Shown piece by piece: positions 9,134-20,829 of a DNA stretch of 64,000 nucleotides (within the stretch, counting starts at the first letter, position 1; each line of letters begins with the position of its first letter). The notes under the pieces are model-generated. The model was not told the origin of the DNA, made no database searches, and saw only the letters and a list, made by a program, of their open reading frames with translations. The position numbers and the translations under genes were made by a program. The DNA is from Cycas panzhihuaensis (lineage: Eukaryota > Cycadophyta), in assembly GCA_023213395.1 (NCBI GenBank), contig CM041465.1, positions 158,851,741 through 158,915,740 of the forward strand, in the 5' to 3' direction.

Positions 9134-11657
9134 TGTTTCCGACTTCAGGAATGGATACTAATCACCGACTCGGGTAAGTGCGGTATGTCTCTAGCATTAT
9201 CATCACTTTTGTGTCTTGATTATGCCTTACATATTTGCATGCGTATGACTTTGTGGGCGGCACAGTGCGTCGTCCACACTATGTTTAGCCTATGGCGACT
9301 ATAGCGAGGGCACACTCTTAGCGAGTGTGGCACCACAGTGACCGTATTACTTCGCATCGCCCTCCTCTCTCCTGGATCCACCGGGTTTGCGCCACCTCCA
9401 CCGTGTGATGTCTCATCGTCGCTTGGTTAGCTTGCCACCTCATTTGGGGGCCTATTTATGCTCCCGTGGGCCCGTTTCTTGGCTTGTTTGCTCCCGGGTG
9501 GGTGTTTTAGTTGTCCTTTAGCCTTTTCGTGGTTTGCCCCGACTGGACGGTTGGTGGGCCCCATTTGTGTCTCTGGTGCATCTGCGTAATCTTGGCATGG
9601 CCGTGATCTTCGTGATCTGGCCGGGATTTTCAGCATGCATTTGGAATATTCGCAGATCGCTAAAATTTCCAGATACTGTCTCTGTTTGTTTTAAAATCCA
9701 TGGTGGCGATTTCGCATTTATCGCGAACCGCCACGTGGTTCGCGCTTTTCTCCCTCCCGGTAGGTACCTATTCGCGTACTTTAGGGTTTTGCTTTAGTAC
9801 TTAAACATCTTTTGGCTCTCTTTTGATCTTTTTGCTCACTTTTGGATTGACTCTCAGAGGAACACTCTCTGCTCTGCTCTCTTCTCTTGTTTCTTTCTGC
9901 TGGACTGCACTCTTCATACTGATGACTCTCCTTTGGCTTGGGTGAGACATTCTCTCGGCCCTCAAACGCCTTGGAGGGCTCCTTTGAAGCGGTTTCAGTT
10001 GTTTTCTACCGAGCGATCCACGAGCTCCCGTTTGCGGTGTTTCCCGTTCCACCTCCATAGCGGGGCCCCTAGCACCGCTCTATTCGGTCTGGCATTTGTT
10101 CCGGCCCTTCTTGACGCCTTTTGGGTGGGGCAAATCCCTTGCCTCCCTTTCAGTACTCTTCACTTTGTATTTGTTTTGGTGATATCTACACTTGACTTAT
10201 TTGTTTTCATTTGTTGCTTGAGAGTTGGTTTTCCTCCCTCTTGAGGGCTGTACCACTCTCCCTCACTTCTTACTGCGTTTCTTTGTCAGCGGCGGCGTTG
10301 AGGTTGCATAGGCTTTGGGCAGAGGCTGGGTGGATTCGCACCACCTTCCACGCTCCCAAGCGGCTCAAAGCCCTCAAAGCCTCCCTCTCGCCCGTGCTAC
10401 CCTTGGCTTGCAAACAAGGGTTGAAGGCTCCCTTGGTTGCCCAAACCCGGTATCACAAGTTGCAGTGATTTGGGATCCTTTATTCGAGTTGGTGCCATCC
10501 ATAGGCCCCAACCGCGGGTTCTTCTCCACCTTTGCTCCCCGGTTGCGGTTTGCTCCCGTAGCATCCGGTTCCCGTGGGTGTCTTTGGGTCTTTCTTGCCC
10601 CTTCTTGCGGTAGTTTTCCGGCCTTGAGTCTTGACTTTCTCCTCGTGCCCGTGGCTCTTGGGGAGAGGTTTGGGCACCATTTGCGGGCGGTAGGCCACTC
10701 AGGAGCTTACCTTGTTGTTTCCTTTCATTTGGATCGTTCTTCTTTGGTATTTTCCTTATTGGACTAACAACGATGCATGTACATTTAGACTCTCGTTTAT
10801 GTTGTTAGACATATATTGCTAGATCTTTGTGTTGCATATAGGTGTCTCCCTCGGCAGGAGGAGACCTTTGTTGCTTCAGTACTCGGGAGCGGAGAACGTT
10901 GCGGTTGCCCCTTCCACCGATGGCGTCCCTTGCATGTGTCATATTTTATGCTATCTCATTTGCTAGTTAGCATTTCTTTCCTTCCTTGATATCGCATTTA
11001 TTTTTCCTGGGAAGGTAAGGAAGCCCCTTTTCGCCGCCACATTTCACATCCGATCTGACTGCGGAGTGGTTTGGGTGCTCTTCCTGAGGCTACGCCATCT
11101 CTCACGCCTTGGTCCGGTGCACGCTCAGTTCTCCTTCGCTACCCACGGTCTTTTTCCTTCTTTTATTCTTTTCTAGTAATTAGAACATCAAAAGATTAAA
11201 AGGGAAAATTGCCCTTTTCGCATTGGTTTTGCGATTTGTTTGCCTTGTTGCATGTACTTTTGTTATTCGTAGGAAAGGTTGTAGGAGTCTTTCTCTCTTA
11301 CCCTTCCTCCCTCTTCCCTAGCCCGAGCTCTTGCTTCACTTGTCGCTCGTATACCCTGGTTAGATTGCGTAGGATTGTTCTTGGCCTATCCTTGTTAGGT
11401 TCTTTCTCTCTCCCTTCCGCCACCCAAGGGTGGGAGGGCCTACTCCCAGTGGGCAGGTTCGTCCCACGTATCTTCGCCCTTCGCTCAAGGTGGTGAAGGG
11501 TCACCCGATAGTAGCCATACTCCATTGCGGATCCGAACTCGCTCCGGCGCGCAGGCGCCTGCGTGGTTGCTTGCCTTGTAGGTTCCACTTCCTCAGTTTC
11601 GTCACCATCTCTTCCCGCGCCTTTATCGGTCGGTGGTTATCCGTAGCGGTAGCGTCA
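9134..11657 (+). repeat. Y 3' LTR
   Basis: Direct copy of 801-3337, starting TGTTTCC and ending GCGTCA, followed at once by the ACTCC duplication. Differences from the 5' copy are mostly clustered short indels. Confidence 0.9.
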
Positions 11658-11662
11658 ACTCC
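11658..11662. repeat. Target-site duplication of Y, right copy (ACTCC)
   Basis: Matches 796-800. Element X resumes immediately after it on the minus strand. Confidence 0.88.
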
Positions 11663-12535
11663 CTTATCTCATTAGGAGAACACTCCAACCTGACCTTAAT
11701 GACCTTGTCGGGGGCTAAGACTACGTCTTGGGTTGCCCCCATGCACATGGCATTGCCCTCCTTGAAGTGGAGAGGGGTAAGGTCAACAGGAAGAGGTGGA
11801 ATAGAAGATAGGATCGGATCAGCAAGTGTGGACCCGATCGCAAGGATCTTCTGGTGACCAAGCCTGTGGTGACCGGAAGGCAAGTTGGGTGCTGGCTTCT
11901 TGGGTGCTCAAGTAGGGCTTCATCATCTTCGAAGTAATCCACCCCATGGATGACCTTACTTCAAGTAGAGGAAGCACTAGAGGGAATGGAAGCAGCTGGA
12001 ATGTGATGGTCGTCGGGTTGCTCAACTTCCTTGCGAGACTCTGAAGGAGAGTCAAAAGGAGGCTCCTTGGAAGGAGCGAAAGGCAGTTCTTCGAAGCCAT
12101 CACTTACGGGGGGTAATAAGGGAGAAGAACTGACGATGGGCGGGTCAACATAAGCGATGACATGTGACACGCAGGAGTGGTTAGCCTCACCAATGAAAAA
12201 GGTTCTAGACGGGGATCTAGAATGAGACGAGTGTGACCTACTGGTATGGAGGAAAGAGACGGGGTGAAGACGATCCTCGTCCTCATCGTATGACTCGTCA
12301 TCACTAAACAAAGCGAGGTACCCATAACTCCTAATGCCAATAGGGGCGAACCGCGTGAGACTAGGAGAAGAAGATGCAGGATCTTCTTTAGATGGGTTAG
12401 GTATGCTAATAGAGCAAGCCGAGGTGTGTGTAAAAGGACCTTAGTTTGCCAAATTGGTAGAACGAGTTTGTTTGGTGAATGGGCATTCACGGGAAATCAC
12501 TTTCATCTGCCCGTCATGGACGAATTTAAGTTGTC
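11663..12535 (-). pseudogene. X pol linker between protease and RT
   Basis: On the minus strand the reading includes LFSDDESYDEDEDRLHPVS near 12310, DGFEELPFAPSKEPP near 12105, VDYFEDDEALLEHP near 11940 and CSPNEIRE near 11680, where Y cut the gene. The missing continuation (EYSLLFQEF) is at 800. The linker is acidic and rich in Ser/Pro, with no enzymatic motif. Frames change at least twice. It is homologous to Y 6496-7300. Confidence 0.75.
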
Positions 12536-12932
12536 CTCAAAGAGTCAAGCACACGGCTCCCATTTGGTCGAGCCATGGATGACCTAGAAGGGGGTTATAG
12601 TCGATGTCAACGTCGAGGACTACAACATCGGCAAGAACAATCTTGCCCTCAAGGGTGAGTGGAATCGTGACAGATCCAAAAGGGGTCTTCTCGCTATCGT
12701 CATAACCTTGGCATCGCCATGGAACAGGTTCTAAGGCGGAAATACCAAGCTGTTGCATGACACGTAAGGGCATGGCATTGACGGAAGAACCATTGTCAAC
12801 AATAGTCCTTCGAAGGGTACAATTGGGTGTATCGATAGTGATAGTGAATGGGAAGTTCCACTGACGTCCGATCAAATGAAATAACGGGTCCATAACTTTG
12901 GGTAATATCCAAAGCATGGACAGGCACATCAT
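12536..12932 (-). pseudogene. X retroviral-type aspartic protease
   Basis: The frame reads WNFPFTITIDTPNCTLRRT, then IVDNGSSVNAMPLRVMQQLG (active-site region), DVVVLDVDIDYNPLLGHPWL and DQMGAV. The usual D-[ST]-G triad is D-N-G here, so activity is doubtful even apart from the broken polyprotein. Upstream (13032-12796, in another frame) is VDELHTVAAGMSLMDVLRSC, the same pre-protease block as in Y. The protein would mature Gag-Pol. Confidence 0.82.
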
Positions 12933-15330
12933 TCGATCCTAAAGCTTCCAGGAGGAGGGCTCGCTGCTCGTGACAACTCCTCAAAACGTCCATCAAGGAC
13001 ATTCCTGCGGCAACAGTATGAAGCTCGTCCACGATGGAGAAGGGCTTACCCTTCCCGTTAGGCTGGGTAAGTGCCCTTCAGAAATCGTAACAACCTGGGC
13101 ATACAGGAATAGCCTTGGGAAAGAGAGGTATTTCTGGAGGGAGGTTCTCTGGAAGGGGGTCAGAAGGAGCGGAAGAAGAAGAAGCTCTCGCTGCTTCCTT
13201 GGTGACCTGAGACCACATAAGGGCATAAGAAGCAGTTGCTTCAAGCAACTGGATCACCTTCTTCCCCTTGTTCTGGGGCCGCGAAGGTGATGGGGTATGA
13301 CGGTTAGGGGAATAAGAGGAAGAGGACGAGTCCCAGGTACCCTTCCCTTTGTCGTGGGAAGGACGAGAATCAGGCAATCTTCCTTGATTCTGGTTATTCT
13401 TGGTTTGGGTGTTGCGATCACGTTCCCCATGTTTAGGGAACGGATCCTTGTAAACAAGTTGGTCTAAATTAGGCTTCGAGGCCCGTTTGGGGGAAGAGTT
13501 GCATCGAGGGGCATCCTTAGGATGCTGGTCCCTACAACATGAGTCATCGTGAAAGCACTCCCCATGAATAGAGCACCACTTCTTCTCAAGCAGAGGATCT
13601 GACCTTCTTGCTTGAGAGAACTGGGCATTTCCATTCCTGGGGAGAGGAGCTTGAGCTATTTGTTGGACTTGTTTGTTGGATGTAGGGGATGAAGGGGCCT
13701 AAAGCTTAAGCTCCTTCATCATACGCTCGAATGAACGTATGGCTGATGTAAGAGGGTCTAAGGTCCTCTCAGTCGGATGAGAGGAAGACCGGGTAGGTTG
13801 TGAAGGTTTTGTATCTTTGGTTGAAGGTGGTACCTCACATCGCTGTGAGGGCTTGAGAGGTTTCTTGAGACCGGCTTGGATCTCAATAGCCTCCAACGGC
13901 AAACACTTGGTGATCGCGGAGTCGCATGTGGTTGCCCCCATTTTAAGGACTTCCACATGTACTTCGGGACGAAGTGCATTGACGAAGAGGTCTCGCTTCA
14001 ACTCCTTAGGCAATGTTGCCTTAGTAGAGTGAAGCAAGTCATGAAATCGCCGCACAAAGTCACGATTCATTTCATCGTGACCTTGCTTGAGCGAAAGGAG
14101 CGACTTTATTCTTCTCTCGAATGGATGGGCTACATTAAAATAGTTGATGAACTCGTCCACCAATTGCTGGAATGAATGGATAGAGTGGGCAGGGAGACGG
14201 TAAAACCACTTAAGGACGCCACCCTGCAAGGATCGCGAGAACAATTTCATTAGAATGTGGTCGTAAGCCCAGTAATCGATGCATGCCATAGAAAAGCTAT
14301 GCACATGCTCTGCCAGGTCTTGCGACGAAGTTCCATCGAATCTAGGAACTTCAGGGGGATGAGGCGGCAGATTGGTTCTTAACGCCTCAATGGATAGAGG
14401 TGTTGACCTAAAGTCCATGAAGGGGCGTGCCCTTGCCTGGACCATAGGGTTAACGAATGACATAGTGGGTAACGAATAAGGAGCGGATGGGGGTGGCATA
14501 CCCATCCCTGAGAAATGCCCTATTTGGGAAGGGACTTGAGGGTAAGTGCCTTAGAAGGGAGTCGGGTTCCCTTGTGAAGGCACGACAAAAGGAATTGCAC
14601 TAGATGATGGAAAAGATGGATGCGGAACTAGGTTTTTCCCATATGGGCCACCCATAGGTGGAGCGACCCCATATAGGTGTAGCGGATCTACTCCATAAGT
14701 TGGGAGATGGCTTCCTCTACCCTGCCCCCAAGGTTGAGAAGTACATCCTGGGGGAACGTAGAAGGAAGCACCAACATGTTGGTTTTGAGGGTGTGTGGGA
14801 GCAGGTCCCACATGACTAATAGCCGAAAGGTTAGTAGGACCAACAGGCCTACTAGGAAAGGTATGTGCCACATTAGGGGATGGCACATTAGTTTGGCTAG
14901 GGACGAGTATGCTAACCTTCAACTGGGGGAAAGGCATACCATGGGAAGATCCCAAAATACTAGGACCTTGGTGAGAAATAGAAGGTGCAACATGTACCCC
15001 CACTACAGGAATAGGAAATGAGTGGGACACATGCGTAGGCATAAAGGGATTGATTGTCACCGGAAGAGCAGATGAGGATGAAGCACGTGGGGGAGGAGCA
15101 GAAGAAGAAGAGGCTCCTCCACGAAGAGCATCCTCAAACCATCCAGGACACAGTTGGAAGTGTGCCGCGCAGTGACACTCATTGAGAGCTTCAACTACAT
15201 CGATAGGAGGGGTTCCAACATACTTGTAAGAGGTAGTTGGGACCTCGAACGAAGTAGATCCCTCGGGACGCTCCTCATAAGAGTCACCAATTGAGTGGTA
15301 AGTCTCAAGAGGAACAGATCCTTCTACCAC
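12933..15330 (-). pseudogene. X gag (capsid plus zinc-knuckle region), nearly continuous frame
   Basis: The frame opens with MVEGSVPLETYHS at 15330 and runs through a Ser/Pro-rich N-terminal region to a TAA at 14551-14553. It resumes in frame to 13699 with VPRFDGTSSQDLAEHV, CIDYWAYDHILMKLFSRSL, KSLLSLKQGHDEMNRDFV and the LPKELKRDLFVNALRPEV block. After a stop at 13699-13701 the same family continues with KKWCSIHGECFHDDSC near 13580, a knuckle-like C/H cluster, then basic and serine-rich sequence to about 13080. It is the best preserved gag in the window, with about 540 codons broken by one internal stop. Homologous to Y 3496-5540. Confidence 0.85.
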
Positions 15331-15737
15331 ATGGGTAGAGGGATGGATGTTAAGTGAGTGATATTGGTCACTCAGGTAGTAAAGGGGGTCATCACCCTCC
15401 TAGGTGGACCCCAGAATAGAGGAAGGGAAATCATGGGTTTCTAAAGTTGAGGTGTGGCAGGCCCAATCAGAAGAGTATCCCTCCATAGTCAAATCGATAT
15501 CTGACAAGGGAAGAGGGCGATACTCGGGGTCTTCTAACAATGGAGGTAGACTGTGCAAGCGATGAGAAAAGCGTCGTATGCAAGGTCAGCTAATAATGTT
15601 AGGAAAAGGAAAGGGCGGTAAAGGCACATGTGTTGGGGGTTGCCCAACGAAGATATCAAAGTAAGAAAAGGACCACAAAAAGGTAGCAAAACCAACATGA
15701 GAGAGCGGAAACTAGCTCCCTTACTGGTAGTCCCCAG
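15331..15737 (-). other. X untranslated leader
   Basis: Sequence between the X 5' LTR and gag. Next to the LTR end, the minus strand reads CTGGGGACTACCAG, a possible primer-binding site that starts with TGG but that I cannot assign to a tRNA. No other gene is seen here. Confidence 0.5.
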
Positions 15738-18425
15738 TGGATACGCATCTACGAGATAGCTACCTAACTAAGCAGGAATGGCAAGAGCAGTCGATAATAC
15801 GATGGGGGAAAGGCCTACAAGTAGGGCAAGTACCACGCAGGATGCCCCGTGCGCCAGAGCGCGTGTTCAGGACCTGCATATGGAATATAGCTACCAAAGA
15901 GTGATCCCCTCACTTCGAATAAGAGGTGAGGAGGCATAGGGTTAGCCTAAGGGAAGGATCCTCCCACCCTTGGATGGCCAGAAGGGGAAGGAGAGAAACC
16001 TTCAAGGGTTTCCCTAGAGCAATGGGAAATAAAGAAGGATAGGCAAGTAGGTGGCCTATGGACGAGGTCGCCTCGATTATCCGGCTAGGCGGGGAACCAA
16101 GAGAACGTAAGAGAGATAACCCAAGGAAATGGGTCAAGGTATGCTTAAGCAAACTAACCAAATAAACAAATAATAAGGAGAGAAGGAAGTTTGCACGACA
16201 GAAGAAGGGAAAAGGTGAGAAGTAAGGTTTCCTAAGACCTTTTCCTATGGCAAAAGAAGATGCAAGCGATAAAAGTAAATAAAGTATGAACCAAATCAAG
16301 GTTGATTTCCTTTCTATTTCCAATGAGTTAGTTACTATTATGTAAAGGAAACTCAAAAGGAAAAGGTGATAGAGTGGAGCGAGAGCGTGTACCCAGAACG
16401 GAAGCGTGTCATAATTGTGATGCTCCCAAGAGGCGCTTAAAGCTACTCCACAAGGCACGTCAGTCGTGAAGAGTCGTGGTGGATTGGAACGAGGGGCTCC
16501 CTTACCTTCCCTGGAAAAATACTAAAATACCAAACCAAGGAAAGAAAGGGACCAAATGCTAGCAATAACTGAAGCATGAAAATACAACATGAATGGGAGC
16601 ACTTACCGGCAAAGGGAGAAAGGGAGAAAGATCCTTTGCGCTTTCTAAATACCTACAAGTAAATGACAACCTCCCCCCTTTCCGGAGAAAGGGTGCTAAC
16701 ATACAGTGGAAAGATCCTAACAATACATGTATATGCAAAGCAAATATAAACTTAATTATGTGTATGTTAGTATCAACACAATGATGATAATATGTAAAGG
16801 AGGACAACCAAAGTAAGTGGAAAGGAGCTGGTAAGCCTCAGAGTGGCCCACCTCCTGCAAGAATAACCACAACTCCCCCAAAGGCCACGAGGTAGTAAGG
16901 GTAAGGCTAAGAAAGATGGTTGGAAATAGTGGCAAAGAGGGTTGAAAAGAGCCAAAGAGGACCTACAACAAGCCGGGTTACCAGAAAGGAGTTGGGCAAA
17001 GGGCAAGTATGCGGGGCTTACATGAGTTGCCTGGATCGAAGCACAAGCCCTCAAACTAGCACTGCAACATGTGACAGCATTGATTTCAGTAGCTAAGGAA
17101 GGCCTAATAAACCCTTGTCTAAGTGCCAAGGACAGCACGGGGCAAGAGGGAAGGTTTGGAGGGCTAAGAGCCACTTGAGGAGCGTGGAAGGTGGTACAGA
17201 ATCCACCCAGTTCTCTCCCAAATCCTATGCAACCCCTCTTTGCCGCTGCCTTGAGCAATAAATGCAGGCAAGGAGGCACTAATGACAGGAGTAAAATAGT
17301 CCAAAGCAAAGAAAAAGTAACCTCCAAAAACCCAAGCAAGAGGACAAGCAAAATAGGGCATCAATTGAATAAGAAAATAGCTCAAATCGATGAATACCTG
17401 AGAAGAGGAGGGGAGGCTCTTGCCTCAGTCAAGGGCTGCTGAAGAGAGGCTAAGAAATCAGCCCAGAAACTGTGGAATAGTAGGTTTGGAACCTTGCCAA
17501 TGGAGTGGGAGGAAGAACACCTACACTTAGAATGCTTGATGGTTGCCTGGGCAAGAATCTGCTGAGATCTCTCCAAAGGGGCCCTCTCCAAGGCATGTGA
17601 AGGGCTGGGAAGATGTCCTAGCCATACCAAAGGAGAGCTGGGCACTGGAGGAGAGGTGGAGGTCCTGTAGCAGCAGTAGAGCAGCAGAGAATAGTAGAGC
17701 ACATGGCAGTTTCCTTGAGGAGCAATCTAAAAAATGAACGAAAGATCCCAAAAATGAGTTAATGATGACTTAAATACCCAGCCCAAACCCTAAAGCGAGC
17801 GATTAGGGCGTAGCTGGAAGTGAGTTAAGTTGCGAGACACATGGCAGTTTCGCAATAAATGTGAAATTACCATGGTAGTTTAAAAAAAATAAATTTAAAC
17901 AGTCATCCCGTCGCAAAATTCATGGTACTGCAAAATTTGCGGCGGTACCACAAAATTCATGGCGATATTCACTGAGAGGTAAAATCTAGCCTGGACAGCC
18001 AGCCTAGGCTGTGGGCAAATGACAAAAAAGGCTAATAGGGGGCTGAGACACCTACCCGAGGGCAAACAAGCCAACAAACGAGTCTAAAAAAGCAAAAATA
18101 GGATTCAAACGATGTGGCAAGTCAACCAAACAATGACGGGTCATCACACGGGTAGAGATGGTGCAAGCCAAGTGGATCCTAGAGTGAGGAGGGCAGAATG
18201 CGGGAAGTGGAATGGCCACCGGGGTGCCACACTTGTTGGGAGTGTGCCCCCGCTATAGTCGTCATAGGCTAAATAAGTGTAGACGAAGACAAAATCATCT
18301 ACAAGGTCACAATGTGCAAACATGTAAGCAAACACTCACCAAAAGAAAGCGATGATAGGGTGAGAAGCATACCTGCACTTACCTGAGTCAGTAATTCCAT
18401 ATCCATTCCCAGAAGCCGAGAAACA
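15738..18425 (-). repeat. X 5' LTR (about 2.7 kb, inverted relative to Y LTRs)
   Basis: Reverse complement starts TGTTTCTCGGCTTC at 18425 and ends CGTATCCA at 15738, aligning along its length with both Y LTRs but more diverged. The bases after its TG end (18426-18430, CTATC) would be the X target-site duplication; the partner is outside the window. Predicted ORFs in it are antisense or random LTR frames. Confidence 0.87.
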
Positions 18426-20829
18426 CTATCCTGTCTAGTGGTGCCTACACATAAGTGGCAAATCAGGGACCCTATATATTGGTATGTAAGCTCAAGGCTT
18501 TATATACCTTAGTATGTGGGCTAATAAGAAGGTCAAAAAACCCCTTGATTTGTTGATCCACCTGCACCAGACTTATGCTTAGTGATAGATCTAGTTGAGA
18601 ACTACAATTAAGGCACTCAACCCCTCCAAGTCTTGCCTAGTCTCCAAACACCAAAGGAAAGTTTCTCACCTCAACCTACCACTTAATACACCTTATAGCC
18701 AACGGTTTCCTAAACAAATTAGAGAAATACCAAGGTATATGTAGAGTGGTAACTTCAGGGGTCCTAATCATTCCCCTTACAAGGTTGGTATAGTTTGCTT
18801 ATAGATTCAAGATTATCTTTATTAATCTTTCAAGTTAAAGATGAATTTTAATGTGTTTTTTATTATAAACAAGGTTCTTTTTAATAAAAGAGGCTAAAAA
18901 ATAAAAGGAAATGCAAGAAATTAAAAGGAAATATAAGGTTGAGAGAGCTCTTTGATGGACTTGGTCTAAGAAGTTCCACCTCAATCCTTCAAGAAGAACA
19001 CCTATAATAACCAAACCACAAGCACTTGTTAGCTTAAAAAATAGATTAAAACAACATACTAATAGATATTAATAGCATATAATATTAGAAAATCTTATAT
19101 AAAGTAGAATATAAGCCTTAAGATTGCTTAAAGAAGTAGGTCAATTTGAATAGCTTGGAACTCCTACAAAATAGACTCAAATTAGGCTAAAAATTGCTTT
19201 AAACTATAGCCCTATGAATTAGCTTTCCAATGGTTTAGATGGTACCCAAATTTGACTCTCTATTAAAAAGTTATGATGAAAATAGTACTAGGTACCCTTT
19301 ATGGCAAAAACTCAAAATGGGGATGGCTTAAGCCCCCTTTGTTCGCTAGCCCCCAGTCATAGAATGAGCACACATGACCAGAAGCTAGGCTATTAGGGAG
19401 CTAGGCAAACTTGAAACTTTATCAAAATGCTCCTAATCTCTTAGCATAATAAAAATTATAAAAAGTAATCTATAATCTTTGAGTTACACCTCTTTTATGA
19501 TAAAAGCATGGTTATATGAAGCATTATATGATAAAAAAGTAGGCCCTAAGTGCAGATTTCAAACTCAAATAAAATAAAAATCGATTTAATTGAAAACTTT
19601 ATGAAATATAAGGTTCCAAAAGTCAAAAATCAAAAGAAATTTGGAGTTGTATGACTTTCATGGCATGTGCACAACTCTTCATGGAGGATAAGTGGATTTT
19701 GAGGATCTAATTGCTTTGCAGATGTAACGACTTTAACTAGAATGACTTTATTAAGGTGTGACATCTCCATTCAAATGCCTACAGGGCTATTCAAGGAAAA
19801 ATGAGTTCAAATAGAGTTAAATAAGCTTATAAAGGTCGTATGACAACCTGGGGTTGAAAACTTGAGAAGAATCACTACAATCTCTGTGTGAATGCTTGGA
19901 ACAATAGCCTAGCACCTCCATAGGACTATCCGAAGTAATAGATCTTTATTCAGGAGCAAGATAGGGCTAACATGAATGAATTAGAGTTGAAATGAGGGCC
20001 AAATAGAGTTGTTTTAGCAAAAACTAGAGCTAGGAGTCATGAGGACTCCTACGAGCCTATTACACTATAAATACAAGTTGGTATGGGCTGAGAATCACTT
20101 ACAATAGCTTCAAATTGATTAATAGCTACTAATATTATGAAAAAACTCTAAAACTAGTGTGAATAGGGTGTCATTATTAGTAAACAAACCTTTATTTCTC
20201 ATATATTTCTCAAAAAAATCAATAAAAAAATTACGTAATGGCTCTACTACCATATCAGACTAGTATCAGGATCTAATATCTGTGTGCATTCAATAATAAA
20301 ACTTAACAAAGTAAATGAGATATCAAGTAATATAACACAAATAAGCAAATGCATTGAATTAATGGCTACGAGTAAATTTATTGCACCGTGCGACTCTATT
20401 CTGGTAGAGCTTTTGCATCAATAGACTTTCAATGTACAAATGTGATATGTGGAGCTTAATTTATAAGCATACCATAAGTATTTTACATCAATATTATTGG
20501 TTGACATATCAGCAAAGGTGGCAGACCTGGCACATCTATACAAGATGATAAAATTATAATTAGGGGTCACCTAAAGTGCATAATACACATGTATACAAAT
20601 ATTTACAATGTAATGAAGGGTCATTATGAGTTTTAACATTTTTTAGATAAATTTAAAGGAACCCTTCATGATTTATAATTATGGTGGATTATATATTATT
20701 TTGCAAGGGTAAGGATCAACTAAAATAAAGATGTTATCATCACATTAGATGGAAAAGCTTATGTGAAAGGGACATATTAATTTTATAGCTCAATCATTTA
20801 CACTACAAGAAAAAGTAGGAGATGAAGCC
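18426..20829. other. AT-rich unassigned sequence flanking X, possible LTR remnants
   Basis: Composition changes sharply at the X LTR boundary. No coding domain is recognised. A CTATAAATACAAG stretch near 20068 looks like a TATA region of some LTR. A primer-site-like string GGCTCTACTACCA at 20240-20252 (reverse complement resembles TGGTATCAGAGCC with two or three changes) hints at a minus-strand element. The 5' half of element P (gag, protease) should lie here or upstream but I cannot read it. Confidence 0.4.

Larger units (their letters stand above)
801..11657 (+). mobile_element. Element Y: Tat/Ogre-like LTR retrotransposon with internal pol deletion, inserted in X
   Basis: Two direct long repeats (801-3337 and 9134-11657) start with TGTTTC and end with CGTC(C)A and are flanked by ACTCC. 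Between them are gag (3496-5540), protease (about 6130-6490), a pol linker, the first residues of RT (to about 7485), an integrase C-terminus (7498-7660) and an RNase H remnant (8361-8715). RT, the first RNase H and the integrase core are missing. The insertion interrupts the RT linker of element X, which belongs to the same family but lies in the opposite orientation. Many small indels break every frame. The element is CpG-rich compared with the AT-rich DNA beyond 18.4 kb. Confidence 0.9.
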
